From positions 21,199,061 through 21,263,060 of the forward strand of contig NC_052679.1 in the NCBI RefSeq assembly GCF_016802725.1: a DNA stretch of 64,000 nt. Reading direction: 5' to 3'. Positions 11,048-22,150 of the stretch are shown here, piece after piece. This DNA comes from Solenopsis invicta (Eukaryota; Arthropoda; Insecta; Hymenoptera; Formicidae). The translations under genes and the position numbers were made by a program. Every line of letters starts with the position of its first letter. The stretch's first letter is position 1. A model generated the notes under the pieces. It was given only the letters and a program-made list of their open reading frames with translations. It was not told the DNA's origin and did no database searches.

Positions 11048-11667
11048 TTGACTCCAAGATATGATAATAAGCGGGCGATTGTTCAAACACAGCGTGCGTT
11101 ATTTGAATTGCCAAGCATTGTCATGGAAAACGTTGGTGATTTGCGACGAATTTGCCGAGAGAGCAATAAAGCATATTCGCGCGTTAAACGTTTTACAACG
11201 CCCTACCGACCCGTAAGACGACATAATTGTCAATTTGTTAGTCGCAAAATTAGACGTAACCACTTCACGGGAATGGCAGAATTCTCAAACGAGCACATCA
11301 TTGCCCACGTTGAATCAATTATTGAAATTTTTTAATCACAGATATCAAATATTGAAGGCAACATTAAAAATATATCTGCGCATTCGCGATTGCAGGTTTT
11401 TATAAAGCAGCAATCGACTCATGTGACGGCTATAACTTGTTCGTGCGGTTATTGCAAAGAAAACCATATAATTTATTACTGTCAAAAATTTCTCAGATTG
11501 CTCAGCGGATCGCAGAGATTCAAAAATTAAAATTATGTACAAATTGTCTGCGATCGGCTAAACATTCATCAAACATTTGTAACTCCGGACCGTGCAAAAA
11601 ATGTGGAAACAAACATAATACATTGTTCCAATATAGCGCGAAAGAAGAAGAATTTAACGGTTTCTAA
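11048..11667 (+). pseudogene. BEL/Pao retrotransposon gag remnant
   Basis: An open frame at 11048-11335 has the gag/DUF1759-like pattern RALFELPSI...LRRICRESNKAYSRVK found in BEL/Pao elements. After frame breaks, 11437-11667 encodes a zinc-knuckle-like end: KLCTNCLRSAKHSSNIC followed by CKKCGNKHNTL, the typical BEL/Pao cysteine/histidine spacing. No protease, reverse transcriptase or LTR is recognisable, so this is a short dead fragment. Confidence 0.7.
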
Positions 11668-11840
11668 ACGGGCGTCTGTCAAATCATCTCAAGGTTCTTC
11701 GCATGAGACCAAGATCTCAACACATTTGTCGACTGCTCTTAGTTCTTTTGTTTTGCATTTATATGTACATACAATTCATTATATGTATATATTAAACTAA
11801 AACATTTATCGATCAACTCGTCAAGTAATAGCTACAACCG

Positions 11841-12073
11841 AATATTAAAACCGAAGGTTACATTAACAAAATTAAAGAAAGAAAACTGAGAGTAGCAACG
11901 CATTATTTCAGGCAGCGTATAATTAAACATAAAATAGAAAAAGGCTCTAAAGAAGTATATCAATATAATATTATGAATAAATGCCGTAAGAGCCTGAAAT
12001 AATGCGTCGCTACTCTCAGTTTTTTTTTCTTTAAGTTTGCTAATGTAACCGGTTTTACATCGGTTTTAATATT
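11841..12073. mobile_element. Foldback element with ~75-bp arms
   Basis: AATATTAAAACCGAAGGTTA at the left and its inverted partner ending GGTTTTAATATT at the right. The inner parts AACTGAGAGTAGC...GCATTATTTCAGGC are also mirrored (GCCTGAAATAATGCG...CTACTCTCAG). Non-coding. Confidence 0.75.
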
Positions 12074-12245
12074 GTTACTAAGCTTAAGACTTGGATTAAT
12101 TTTCATTCAAAATCTACTGAAGATGAATCAAACCAGAGGATCGAAACGTCTAATAATTGTTTGTCAATTAAATTAAATTAATTCTCACACGAACATCCTG
12201 TGTTGACTCTTACGGCATTTATTCATAATATTGATATACTTCTAG
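11947..12245. repeat. Second inverted pair interleaved with the foldback element
   Basis: AAGAAGTATATCAATATAAT with ATGCCGTAAGAG (11950-11992) reappears inverted at about 12207-12243 (CTCTTACGGCAT...TGATATACTTCT). One arm lies inside the element at 11841-12073 and the other outside, so the two inverted repeats interlock. Confidence 0.65.
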
Positions 12246-12330
12246 ATTATATTTGCATGATTGTTTTCTCAATTTTGTTTCGTAAAATTTTTATTAAATG
12301 TTTTGGAGATGTTAACGTGTGAAACGTCTG

Positions 12331-12468
12331 TAGACCTATTCTCTAACTTCGTAACGACAATTCGGTATCATTACAGCGTCGTTGCGCAGATATTGCACAT
12401 GGTAGAAAAGCTATGCAACGATACGTAACGATATCTCTAGCTGTCTGTCGTTAGGAGTTACAGAATAT
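12331..12468. mobile_element. Palindromic MITE family 'TAGAAAAGCT', copy 1
   Basis: Shares CGACAATTCGGTATC, ACAGCGTCGTTGCGCAGATA and CATGGTAGAAAAGCT with the elements at 26529-26654 and 32998-33124. GTCGTTGCG and its partner GCAACGATACGTAACG make it foldable. Confidence 0.7.
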
Positions 12469-12600
12469 GTACAACATTAGGATATGCCCATTCCTGTATA
12501 CTTCTTTGTTCGCTGGCTCTTCCAATACATTATGGATGTGCCCAACGCCTATATAAATTACACATTACTAAATCGCGTGTTTTAGTGTTAAAACAAAACA

Positions 12601-12870
12601 AAGGTAGTGTTATTGTGGTCGGCACACCTTCTCTCAAGTCAATGGGTGGAGAGCTTTCCGGGGTGGGCTCGTCGATACCCGATCTCGTGGGCTGAATTCT
12701 TCAATGACTCGGTCTTACGTCACAAGGACAACCTAGGAATAGTCACGTGCAAGGGCTGATTACTAGGTCGACCGTCAAGAGCCGTCAAATGCATTTGCAA
12801 GGAAGGGGCCTGCATCGAGGCCAGGCTTTGGGTTGGACATCGTTATTCACATAGGCACACGGAATAAAAT
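12601..12870. other. Unassigned GC-richer segment
   Basis: About 270 bases of markedly higher G+C than either flank, with GGAATAAAATC, a possible poly(A) signal, at its right edge. It could be a solo LTR or other repeat fragment. I do not recognise it and see no reading frame. Confidence 0.3.
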
Positions 12871-12934
12871 CGGCGAAAACAAATTTTTCTTTTACAACTG
12901 AGGACGTACAAAGCAAGGTTTCTGCAATTTTGTT

Positions 12935-15600
12935 TCAAACGAGTGTGGGTTCTATTGCTATTCTAAAATCTTTACCTTCAGCAAAACATTTTATATAGTA
13001 TACGCAAAACGTATACACCGCAATTAGTTCCATCGTTAGATTTTTGAAACCGACGATTAGATATTTTTTTTCCTTTAAATTGAATGTTTTGAAGTTTGCT
13101 TGAAGATGTTGTGTGAAGATGGACAAGTTTTCAAAAATTTTTGGAATAAATGCAGTACTCTTTTATTGTCTTTGCCGTGCTTATATGAATCAATAATGTA
13201 ATAGTTTTTTCATCAATGTCGAGAACTAGTAGTCTCCAATGTGATTGATTTAAATAGGGCAACAACATTTTTTCATATATTTCTTCGGTTATATTGTACA
13301 AAAGCTAATTTTCGTATGGTTTTCTATTTGAATTACCCAATATATAAATTGTGTGATCTGTTGGTATATACACAATACTTATTTTTCCAACGGTTTATAT
13401 GAGAAACGACGAAACAATTTATAATTGTCCCATCGATCCATTGTTCTGGTTTTAATGTCTTGTATTGTTCCGAAAATAAATAGTATTCTTTATCAAATAT
13501 TATTGGTGTGTTTCTGGTTGTAGAACAACAACCAACAGTTATGTTCATCTCAGTGTCTTGCATATAATATTCAACATCAAGAAATAGAACTAATTTTTTC
13601 AATGTTACGTAGAGATGTGTTTATATCGGATTCTGATTCTATTTTTTTTTTGCCGTTTGAGCTAATTGTCGTCCTTCCATATGGCTGTATTTTCCCTTTT
13701 TACGGCGTTGCTACATCTCTCGTACAAATGGATTTAATGGACTTTCAGAATATAATCGCTTTGTTGTCCTTCGACGATGTTTAATTGGAAGTTTAATTGC
13801 TGCTTCAGCAATAAGACTATTATTATAATTTTTATTTTATTAATAAAACAATCAATCTTTAAATTTATTTCTCCTTGAAAAAGTTCCTTTTTTACTATGT
13901 TGAAGTAACTTTCTACGTATGCATTACTTAATCTTGACACATCAGGTATAATTGGTGACAAGAGAATACTTGTCCACATTGGAGCAAATGGCATCAATTT
14001 GTACGTAACATACTCTGCAATTTATAGTATACATTAGTAATATTGTCATCTGTTTGCACTTGTTCTTTAAGTTTAACATATTTTTTATTATACATATATA
14101 GCGAAAAAAGGAGATGCAGTAAAAATTCTGTTGTTATTTTTATTATTCGTTAATAGAATGTCATCTTCAGAATCTTGATTTTCTTCTTCAATATTTTCAT
14201 TAATTATGTGAGGTTTGTTTTGAAATTTGTGTAGTCGTGTTATGCTTATTTGAATTTTCTCTTCATTAGGTATTAGAAGAATAGTTATAAATTCTTTGAA
14301 AATTTCATCTAACTCTAAAATTTCTGTACTCATTAACATTACTGCTAAACACTCAAGTCCAAATGTTTTTATGTCAATAAATTTCGGGAACTTTTTACGT
14401 ATATATGATGACACACGTTTCATAAAATGTGTACAACATGTGTGCACAATTAAAAGTGTATTATCAATTGATAGCCCTTCATCCAAATATGAATATACTT
14501 AATTGTTTTAGACAATCTACAATATCACATCTATTCCATTCACTCATAAGAGAATTTATTAAAGCCCAACTCCAATCTACCACTACAACTTTAAAAAGTG
14601 GCCATTTTCTTCGATTTATTTTAATAAAATGTTTATATCTTTTTAATAATATACTTATAGATGGAATTTCGTGCTCGGCTGTTATCACTTCAACAATAGG
14701 TATTATTGATTCATCTTTTTTAATAACCATAGTATAATACATTATTTTTTTACAACAAATATCTCTTGGCTTGCGTATTATTGATCCTGTCGCATCGAAA
14801 TGAGCTATTCGATCATTCACATCAATTAAGTCTAATTGTTCCTGTGTATACATAATAGCATATAAAAGTAAACCGACGTATCGAATATATGAACCTTTAT
14901 TACGTGCATCATCTACCCATTGTTGAAACAAATCAAATAGATCACTTGAGTTAAGTATTCGATCGTTTCTATAATTGTATTCTAATTTAGCTTTCTGAAA
15001 TGTCGAAAGTAATCTTAATTCTTGCATGTGTCCATCTTGAGCAAGTTCTGGGTTAGTCCGCTTTGCAATTTCACTCTGTAATGTTCTTGGAGGAACATAA
15101 TAAAGTTGTTCTTGTACAATTTTCTGAGCATTTCCTCTAAAAATATAAAAAATTTTTGGTCTTTTGTGCTTAATTTCTTCACATTTTATTTCCGAGAAAA
15201 AAAAGTGCATACTCCTTCGTCGAGCTTAATAAGAGTAAATCTAAAAAACTTGTGATGACTTTTATATCTGCATCGCGCATAAGTTACATATGAATCAATA
15301 TTTTTTCGAATTCCACCAAAGAATGTTAAAAGACATGGAAATATAATCTATATAACATAAATTTAAATATTTCTGCACATACATTTTCTTTGTTAATACT
15401 ATTATCTTTATTTTTAAAAATATGTGAATTAATCTTAATTTCGCCATGATCAAGATAATATTTTTGTTTTATAAATGGAGACCTTGTACTTAGGTGATAA
15501 ATAATCAGAATTCAATTCAGATGCTTCGCTTTCGTTACTTGAAGTTTCTAATATATTATCGTTTGTGTCGTTATCATTGATAAAATCATTAAATACATGG
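12935..15600 (-). pseudogene. Transposase with DDE-type core and C-terminal Ulp1-like protease domain, broken
   Basis: Read right to left: an acidic start near 15600 (NDFINDNDTNDNILETSSNE), then 15210-14479 (243 codons) with the transposase core. HFDATGS carries a candidate first catalytic Asp (codon 14796-14794) and VVVDWSWALIN a second (14577-14575). A continuation at 14486-14088 follows, then 13997-13734 with NAYVESYFNIVKKEL. The last part is Ulp1/C48-like: EQWIDGTIINCF, NQSHWRLLVLDI (catalytic-type His, 13241-13239) and NDGTNCGVYV (catalytic-type Cys, 13022-13020). The combination of a MULE/Zisupton-like DDE transposase with a SUMO-protease-like domain is known from some DNA transposons. 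Several frameshifts and stops separate the blocks, so it is inactive. The exact superfamily is uncertain and no terminal repeats were found. Confidence 0.7.
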
Positions 15601-16262
15601 TTCTTTGATGAGTGACAGGTTAAAACACATCATTTCGTCATTTCCTTTAATTTTGAGGATGTGTCTTAGAGCCACGTAATTAACACATAAATATAACGAA
15701 TCATAATTATTGTAACGTTTTCCTGTGATCCATTCGTAGTGCAAAAAAACCACACAAGTTTATTGTAATACTTATACATTATTGTAATATTTATGTGTGG
15801 TTATTGTAGTATTTTTCTGTAGTTATTGTTAGAGTCCGACCGAATATTCGGTTTCGGTTTTGGTTTCAGCCAGTTTCGGCTAAAAATTTAAAGTTCGGCT
15901 AATTGTAAATTTCTGTTTCAGCCGAAACTGAAGCAAAGTTTTAGCTATGTTACCAAAACTAAAGTTGTACTACAGCTGGCGACATCGGCGCGACGCGACG
16001 CAGCGATTGCTGTGATTTAGCAAGTGAACAATTATTTTGTTCTGGACAAATTTATGCAGACAAACTAAGTAACTTGTTAGGCATAAATGCAGATAAATTA
16101 TTATTTTCATTTTACAATTTCACATTCAATTATTTAATTTCAACTATTAGGCTACGTTTCATTGAACGCTCACATGCTTCATTCTATCTGCCTTTTATAT
16201 GAGCGATAAAATATTGAGTGCAATATGTGGTAAATGTGATATGTTCTTAAAGAAAAAAAAAA

Positions 16263-16265
16263 TAT

Positions 16266-16299
<34 letters not shown>

Positions 16300-16301
16300 G
16301 A
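16263..16301. repeat. (TA)n microsatellite
   Basis: Run of alternating T and A interrupted once by TATG, inside the hAT element. Confidence 0.8.
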
Positions 16302-16719
16302 TCCGGTAAAGTTGCCTATTATGGGATAGGTTCGTAGTATGAAGTAGCGAGATTTCTGCTAGATTAATAAACGAATGTTCTTCGTACCATTATAAACTTA
16401 TTACTCTTGGGGTGAAATCTATTTACTATAAAATTCATGATTAGATTATGCGTGCAGTCGTTAAAAAAAATTTTTTTTTTAATTAGATATTGTCAAGATT
16501 TGAGATAAGTCTTTAAATCTTGTTTATTATAAAATAAACAAATATTTGATAATAAATTTTGCATGCAGTAATAGAGTAAAATCGTATTAATAGAAAAAAA
16601 CAAAATGTGATGATTTGCTTAAATATAAATATTAGATTTAGTGATCGTGAAATCGCAAAACGTGGAAGCCATGATATGAGACACTCAAAAATCCCTATTT
16701 ATTATTGCTTATTCTGAAC

Positions 16720-18303
16720 GTGATTTTACATGAAGCGCGGAAACGCGGAAACGCGGAAATAACTAGATTCCGCGTTTCCGCTTTCCGTCGTTTCTTTCCG
16801 CGTGTTTGAGCGGAAAAGCGGAATTCAACGGAATCACACTGGTGTGTGCCGATGTGCACGTGTAAAATAATTCGAGTTTGTAATGGATGGCCCTGTGAAT
16901 ATAATTTAAATAATTATTAATACTCAATAAACAATATAGTGCTATTATTTTGATAGAAAAATCTTTGTAATTTCTCACTTTGTTTGACATATAATTAACA
17001 CGTAAAATCTAAACTAAAATCTTAGATTTTGCATACGGATTAACTACGTAAATTTTTTTTAAATAAATTGTGTTGATATTAATTATACAAATACACGTCA
17101 ATTTATATAAACAAAGTTCAATTATACATTTGACATACGTTTTTAACTTCCAAGTTGATCATCTTTAGTAAACATAATAAATATTATAATAAAGTTGAAC
17201 AGCATAAATGTTTAAAATTATATCTATTAACGTTTGGTACTCAATGTCTGAATTAATAAAATAATTGTATTTTTGTTTACAGGCAACAAAATGTGGCTAC
17301 TGCGGTTTCAATCGCATTTCCACAAGTAAATTGTCGCTATCACCTTGCAGAAGTCTTCTTCTCTCATTGTCAGTAAAAATAGGTCGTATTCATATACTAC
17401 GGTCTTTTCTGGTTTTTTGTAATTTTTTGTAACGCAAGTACAAATAAAACATTGGAATAACTTTTTTCTTAGTTATCTCTGCATATCTTATCGGTTCATT
17501 CCTTGCTTGCATGAGATATTTCATAATAATCATCAACATGATGTTTGAATCCGTATTATATACACTATTAAAACATAAAAATAATTGGAGTATGTAGAAA
17601 TCGAAAACTTAGAATTGCATCGCGATATCTCCGCTCGTAAGGCACAGAGAGAAAAATAAAAACACTTTTATTATGCAATTCTTTTCCAAGCTATCGATTG
17701 AGACTACTCAGAACTTGATCGGTTCAGCCGTTACTGAGGTCTGTTAATCTCGTTATGCTTGAACTCGTTGACTCGCGTAAAAAAGGCGCTCGGTTTTTTT
17801 CGCTTTTTTTTTTTTTAATTGGCACGAGACGCGACCGCGCCTCTTGATATACTTTCTTCTTCAATCAGCTTCGGATAAAATACTACAGCCGTTGGAGCCG
17901 CAATGACAACGGATTTTAGTGTTCGTTCCACGAATTTTTCCTCCTTGTATTACATGGAGCACGATTTGCGCGGAAAAGCGGAACGGAATAGTGAAAACTA
18001 GACATTTGTATTTGTTTCTTAAAATAATATTCACTTAATTCATTACAATTTTTAATAATATACTTACCTTTTCAGCTTATTTATTGAATACAATCATTTA
18101 AATTTATTAACATCGTTAAAAATTAATAATTTATAATTCCCCGTTCCGCTTTTCCGCTCAAAATATGCTTCATGTAATACAAGGCATCCAAAACAGACGG
18201 AACAGAATGCGCGGAAATGCGGGAATCTTACAATTAGTAAATCTAGTTATTTTTGTCTTCCGCGTTCCCGCGTTTCCGCGTTTTCACGCTTCATGTATAA
18301 TCA
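16720..18303. mobile_element. Inverted-repeat element with GCGGAAACGCGGAAA subterminal arrays
   Basis: The ends GTGATTTTACATGAAGCG and the reverse complement GTGATTATACATGAAGCG are inverted, each followed by two to three tandem CGCGGAAA words and then AATAACTAGAT. The same words recur in inverted orientation just inside the left end. The 1.6-kb interior has no transposase. No target duplication identified. Confidence 0.6.
17943..18184. mobile_element. 242-bp MITE nested in the GCGGAAA element
   Basis: CCTTGTATTACATGGAGCA and its inverted partner TGCTTCATGTAATACAAGG, followed by GCGGAAAAGCGGAACGG and CCGTTCCGCTTTTCCGC. It is related in sequence to the ends of its host and may be an internally deleted relative. 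Confidence 0.6.
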
Positions 18304-18837
18304 CCCTGACTTTGAGAGCTTTCTAAAATGCTATAATAAAATTTTTTATTGAGGACTTTGAAATTGTGAGGCTTAAAAGTTGTGGCTTTCAGCATTAGCA
18401 CTGAGACTGAAATATCTCGAAGAAAGTAGATTTTGGAGAAAAATATTACGTACAAAATTTTTAAGTATCAAAAGAGCTATTTGATTGGTCAACTAGATTT
18501 TGAATCTGGAGCCTAATTTTCTGGACCTAATAAAGTCCAAATCGATAAGATCCATATCATATAAAAAAATTCTTTGTGTGTCATATTACGAACCATTTTT
18601 TTGAATTAGCAAAATCAGCAAATTTGATAAAAAAATTTCATATAAAAAAATATAACTATTATCGGTTGCTAATTTTCGTGGATAAAACTTAAATATATTT
18701 ACTATAATTTGGATATAAAAATAAGAGTTTATTCAATGTATACATTAAATAAATTATAAGTCTTTAAAAAAGTATTTCATAATAGGAGACTTTAATCTAT
18801 ATACATACATAAATAATATATTTCGTGCGCATGCACT

Positions 18838-18980
18838 CAGGGTGACACTCTTTTGGACACAGCACGATTGGACACCAACCAATCATCTTGACTTATCTAA
18901 CCAAATTAACGGAAAAACTCTAGGCATCGGCCGCTGTGAGTGGTGGTGTCCAATCGTGCGGTGTCCAATCGTGCGCACCC
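18838..18980. mobile_element. 143-bp MITE with perfect 8-bp target duplication CATGCACT
   Basis: CATGCACT lies at 18830-18837 and again at 18981-18988. The element starts CAGGGTGACAC and ends GTGCGCACCC. It carries GCACGATTGGACACC once at the left and twice, inverted, at the right. The 8-bp duplication and CAGGGTG-type end point to hAT. Confidence 0.75.
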
Positions 18981-19521
18981 CATGCACTTAAACATACATA
19001 TATCCCTTCCTAGGATTTTTATATTTTTCATGAAACTTTCGGTTTTGGTTTCGGATTCGGCCGAAACTAAAAATCGACCGAATATTCGGTTTTAGTTTTG
19101 TCAAAAATAAAAAAAGTGATTTCGGACGGACTCTAGTTATTATAATATAAGATTACAATTTCCAGCCCGTGCGACTTTTTCATAAAGGATATAATACATT
19201 TAGCAATGTAATAAGCTAGTATAACAAACATGCTAAATAATATTTTACATTATATAAAAACAAACTAAAAAATAAACTCTGAAAAAATAAAAAATAATAA
19301 TTTAAAATAATTTTTTTTTTGTTTTAAATAAATATAATATTCGCAGACACACATCAATAGTATCAACAAAAAAATGTTTTTTTATATTAATAAAAATAAA
19401 ATATCACGTATTAATAAATACAATTTTTTACTTGTGAAAACTAGTTTTTATATTTTGTTTCAATACTTTTTGAAATTTATTTTTATATTTGCGTAAGAAT
19501 TTGTTGTAAAACATTTTGGTA

Positions 19522-19723
19522 CACCCAGTGACTTTGATTCTGTCCATGGGGAAATTTTCCAAACTGAGAAGTCGCTATCTTTCTACATACTTACAGTTCA
19601 TGATTAACGTAATAACCAATAAGCTCTAGTCGTTACACTAATCATGAACTGCGAGTATGTAGAAAGATAGCGACTACTCAATTTGGAAAATTTTTTCATG
19701 GACAGAATCAAAGTCGCTGGGTG
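19522..19723. mobile_element. 202-bp Tc1/mariner-type MITE, copy 1
   Basis: Long inverted arms starting CACCCAGTGACTTTGATTC and ending AATCAAAGTCGCTGGGTG, containing GAAGTCGCTATCTTTCTACA and its partner. TA on both sides (19520-19521, 19724-19725). The same element occupies the equivalent place in units D and E. Confidence 0.8.
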
Positions 19724-19934
19724 TACAATGCATTTTACCATTTTTATTTTTAAAGAGTAAATTAACGTTGATGAATAAGACAAATGAGTTCGAGTACCTA
19801 ATCTAACTTTATAGCTGTCACACTAACACAGCGCAAACGGGATGTCACTGACACTTATCTATGTATTGGAAGGCATTAAGGCATTTAGTGAGCGCACTGT
19901 ATACTGCGGTGCAACGATTCCCTGGACTATGGTC

Positions 19935-20256
19935 TAGTTTATACCGAGCACTTGATACGCGTACTAACTCGTAACTTTCTATTAATTTATCTTACTGTCG
20001 ACAATGCGTGTATATATAATACATATATTTAATTATCTTGAATCATATTGTACCAACTTAATATACTATTTTTTAAATTTATTGCCGAAATCAAGACAAT
20101 TTAATAGAAAATTACTAGTTAGTATGCGTATCAAGTGCTCGGTGTAAACTAGGCCATAATTAAATACATGTATCATGTATACACACATTGTCGAAAGTAA
20201 GATAATTTAATAGAAAGTTACAAGTTAGTACGCGTATTAAGTGCTCGGTGTAAACT
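19935..20256. mobile_element. Foldback element with AGTTTAYACCGAGCACTT ends, copy 1
   Basis: AGTTTATACCGAGCACTTGA at the left and TTAAGTGCTCGGTGTAAACT at the right, each followed inward by GCGTACTAACT and TTTCTATTAA words. A third, internal arm (near 20120) shows this began as two adjacent elements; part of the second has been deleted here. Confidence 0.65.
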
Positions 20257-20330
20257 TGACATTCAATTTTTATTTTTTTATTTTTTTTTCTTTGACATTC
20301 GATTTTTGGGCTGATCGATGCTTTCAGTTA

Positions 20331-20468
20331 TGGCTCTGGCAGACCAGCGCGATTTGCGACACGCGACGCGCAATTATCCAATAGGCGTTTATAATTTTTT
20401 GAAAAGACGTACGCCTATTGGATAATCGCGCGTCGCGTGTCGCAAATCGCGCTGGTCTGTCAGAGCCA
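20331..20468. mobile_element. 138-bp palindromic MITE with TTA duplication, unit A only
   Basis: Arms of about 60 bases from TGGCTCTGGCAGACCAGCG to CGCTGGTCTGTCAGAGCCA, flanked by TTA (20328-20330 and 20469-20471). The equivalent positions in D (~43487) and E (~53943) read TTTCAGTTACGATTCAG without the element, an exact empty site. PIF/Harbinger type. Confidence 0.9.
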
Positions 20469-20542
20469 TTACGATTCAGTTCAATTAAAAAAATCGATTC
20501 AAAATCAAATATTCCTATTCTGTGCTATTACACGTGTCGTAC

Positions 20543-21136
20543 CATGATGTAAGAAACAAGGTGAAACAACGCGCATCGTCGGCGGCTGGATGCGCGGTAA
20601 GAGGCGTGGCTCGATGTGGTGAACCAATGAAATTTGGGTACAAATATATCCGCGCAATTTGAATACGAAACAATCATATGTAGTCACACGTAATTAAAAT
20701 GTAGATGTTGTAAAAAAAAATAAATATAAAAATATAAAAATACTTGAAATTTATTATCTTTAACACAAATTACTGTTTCAATAAACACTGTTGTTATAAA
20801 CATAAAATACAACAATTTAGCCAAACACATAAGCTCATTCTTATAATTTTCCAAATTTTTTCTAATTCATGTTTAAAAAATTTGAAATAACAATTATCAC
20901 AATTTTCATTAATGTACAAAATCTCAACTTTACCTTCACGTTCTTCCTTTTTTAAGTAACTTTGAATTTCTCCGATTCACCGATTATTTCCGATTCACGT
21001 ATAAATACAAGTATAAATACGCCCCAGTACCGGAGCCGTAGCCATATTGAATCTAAAAATTTGAACCCACTTCTGATTGGTCTAGAGTATGGTCCATTGC
21101 GCATCTGGTTACTTGTTTCACCTTTCTTCTTACATG
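20543..21136. mobile_element. 594-bp hAT-type MITE, copy in unit A
   Basis: TGTCGTAC on both sides (20535-20542 and 21137-21144). The ends CATGATGTAAGAAACAAGGT and the reverse complement CATGTAAGAAGAAAGGTGAA are inverted. Unit E has a single TGTCGTAC at this place (~54016) and no element. The open frames inside are not conserved genes. Confidence 0.9.
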
Positions 21137-21559
21137 TGTCGTACGATAAATTACGAAGACGAGGACTAGTCCTGTCTGTTCTGCGCTGTGTCCTGGGCAC
21201 GAGGCACCTAGAAGCATCGGTCCTATTTGAATAGCCGAGAAAAATGGTCGCTTTGATTCCGAAGTATTTTCTACAAGCAGCAGGTAAGATTGTCGTGTTA
21301 CTTACACCTTCTAATATATGACATTTTGCCCGAAACAGAGTTTACTGTTCAAATCAAACACAACTGCATCAATAATAGATTAAAATGGAGCGATTCGCTG
21401 GTTGGCCGCGTATCAGTTAATGGTGATTGTGAATAGCGTGGAAAAGCACGGTTGGGATTGCTGACACAATTCATCTCAAGTTTTGATCTTACAAAAAAAC
21501 TTACAAGAAGAACCCTTGTATAACACCGATTTAAATAAATTGTTTTGGTGCGTAATACA

Positions 21560-21572
21560 CGTGCGCGCGTAC

Positions 21573-21604
<32 letters not shown>

Positions 21605-21627
21605 GTACGCACGCACGCACGCACGCA
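21560..21627. repeat. (AC)n/(ACGC)n microsatellite in intron 1 of copy A
   Basis: Pure CA run followed by GTACGCACGC repeats. The same site is a microsatellite in all five copies with different lengths. Confidence 0.9.
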
Positions 21628-21899
21628 TAATAAATAAATCGGATTAAAAATTTTAAAAACTATAAATTATTCAATAACATTTTTTTCAACTGATTCTTTA
21701 CATTCTCTAATTATGAGTAAAATAATTTTAAATTATTAAGATAAATATATATGGTCAGTTAATGCCAAGGTAGTTATATTTTACAAACAAAATTATAAAT
21801 TAATCTTTATTCGTTATTCAGAATTTATAGAATAATAATAATAATAATTTTATTCCTTTATTTTGTTATTCAAAGAGAATTGAATGAGAAAATAACTTT

Positions 21900-22060
21900 T
21901 TATACCTTATTCAAGATGTATTAAATAAAAGATTATTTATTCATTATTCAATAATGACCAGTAACGAATAAATTTTTATTCATCATTTACAAAAGATCAA
22001 ATAACAAATTCATTTTTATTAAATATTTAATAAAAATATATTTGTTATTTAACCACTTCT
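21900..22060. repeat. AT-rich minisatellite, ~48-bp unit, copy A
   Basis: Imperfect units of the form AATAACRAATAAATTTTTATTC-ATCATTTACAAGA; about two to three units here against roughly five in copy C and six in copy E. Confidence 0.5.
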
Positions 22061-22150
22061 AAATGATGAAAAAGTAAATTATAATTATATTTACATTTTT
22101 AAGTCTCTATTATTTTAATAAAATGTTATTCAATAATGCCCATCCCAGGT

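Larger units (their letters stand above)
15830..19135. mobile_element. hAT-type element, 3.3 kb, non-autonomous, hosting nested insertions
   Basis: The ends are inverted: TAGAGTCCGACCGAA at the left and the reverse complement TAGAGTCCGTCCGAA at the right. GTTATTGT (15822-15829) and GTTATTAT (19136-19143) form an 8-bp target duplication with one change. Subterminal CGGTTTCGGTTTTGG-type repeats occur at both ends, as in many hAT elements. No transposase is left. Most of the interior is other inverted-repeat elements (16720-18303, 17943-18184, 18838-18980). Confidence 0.75.

Noticed and set aside
17281..17440. Possible exon after an acceptor-like TTTACAG at 17275-17281
   Set aside because: The open run is short, has no donor and lies inside a transposable element.
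20505..21234. Open frames of 60-90 codons inside the 594-bp element (also 43527-44256)
   Set aside because: They are conserved between A and D only because the MITE is the same. They cross its ends and match no protein.
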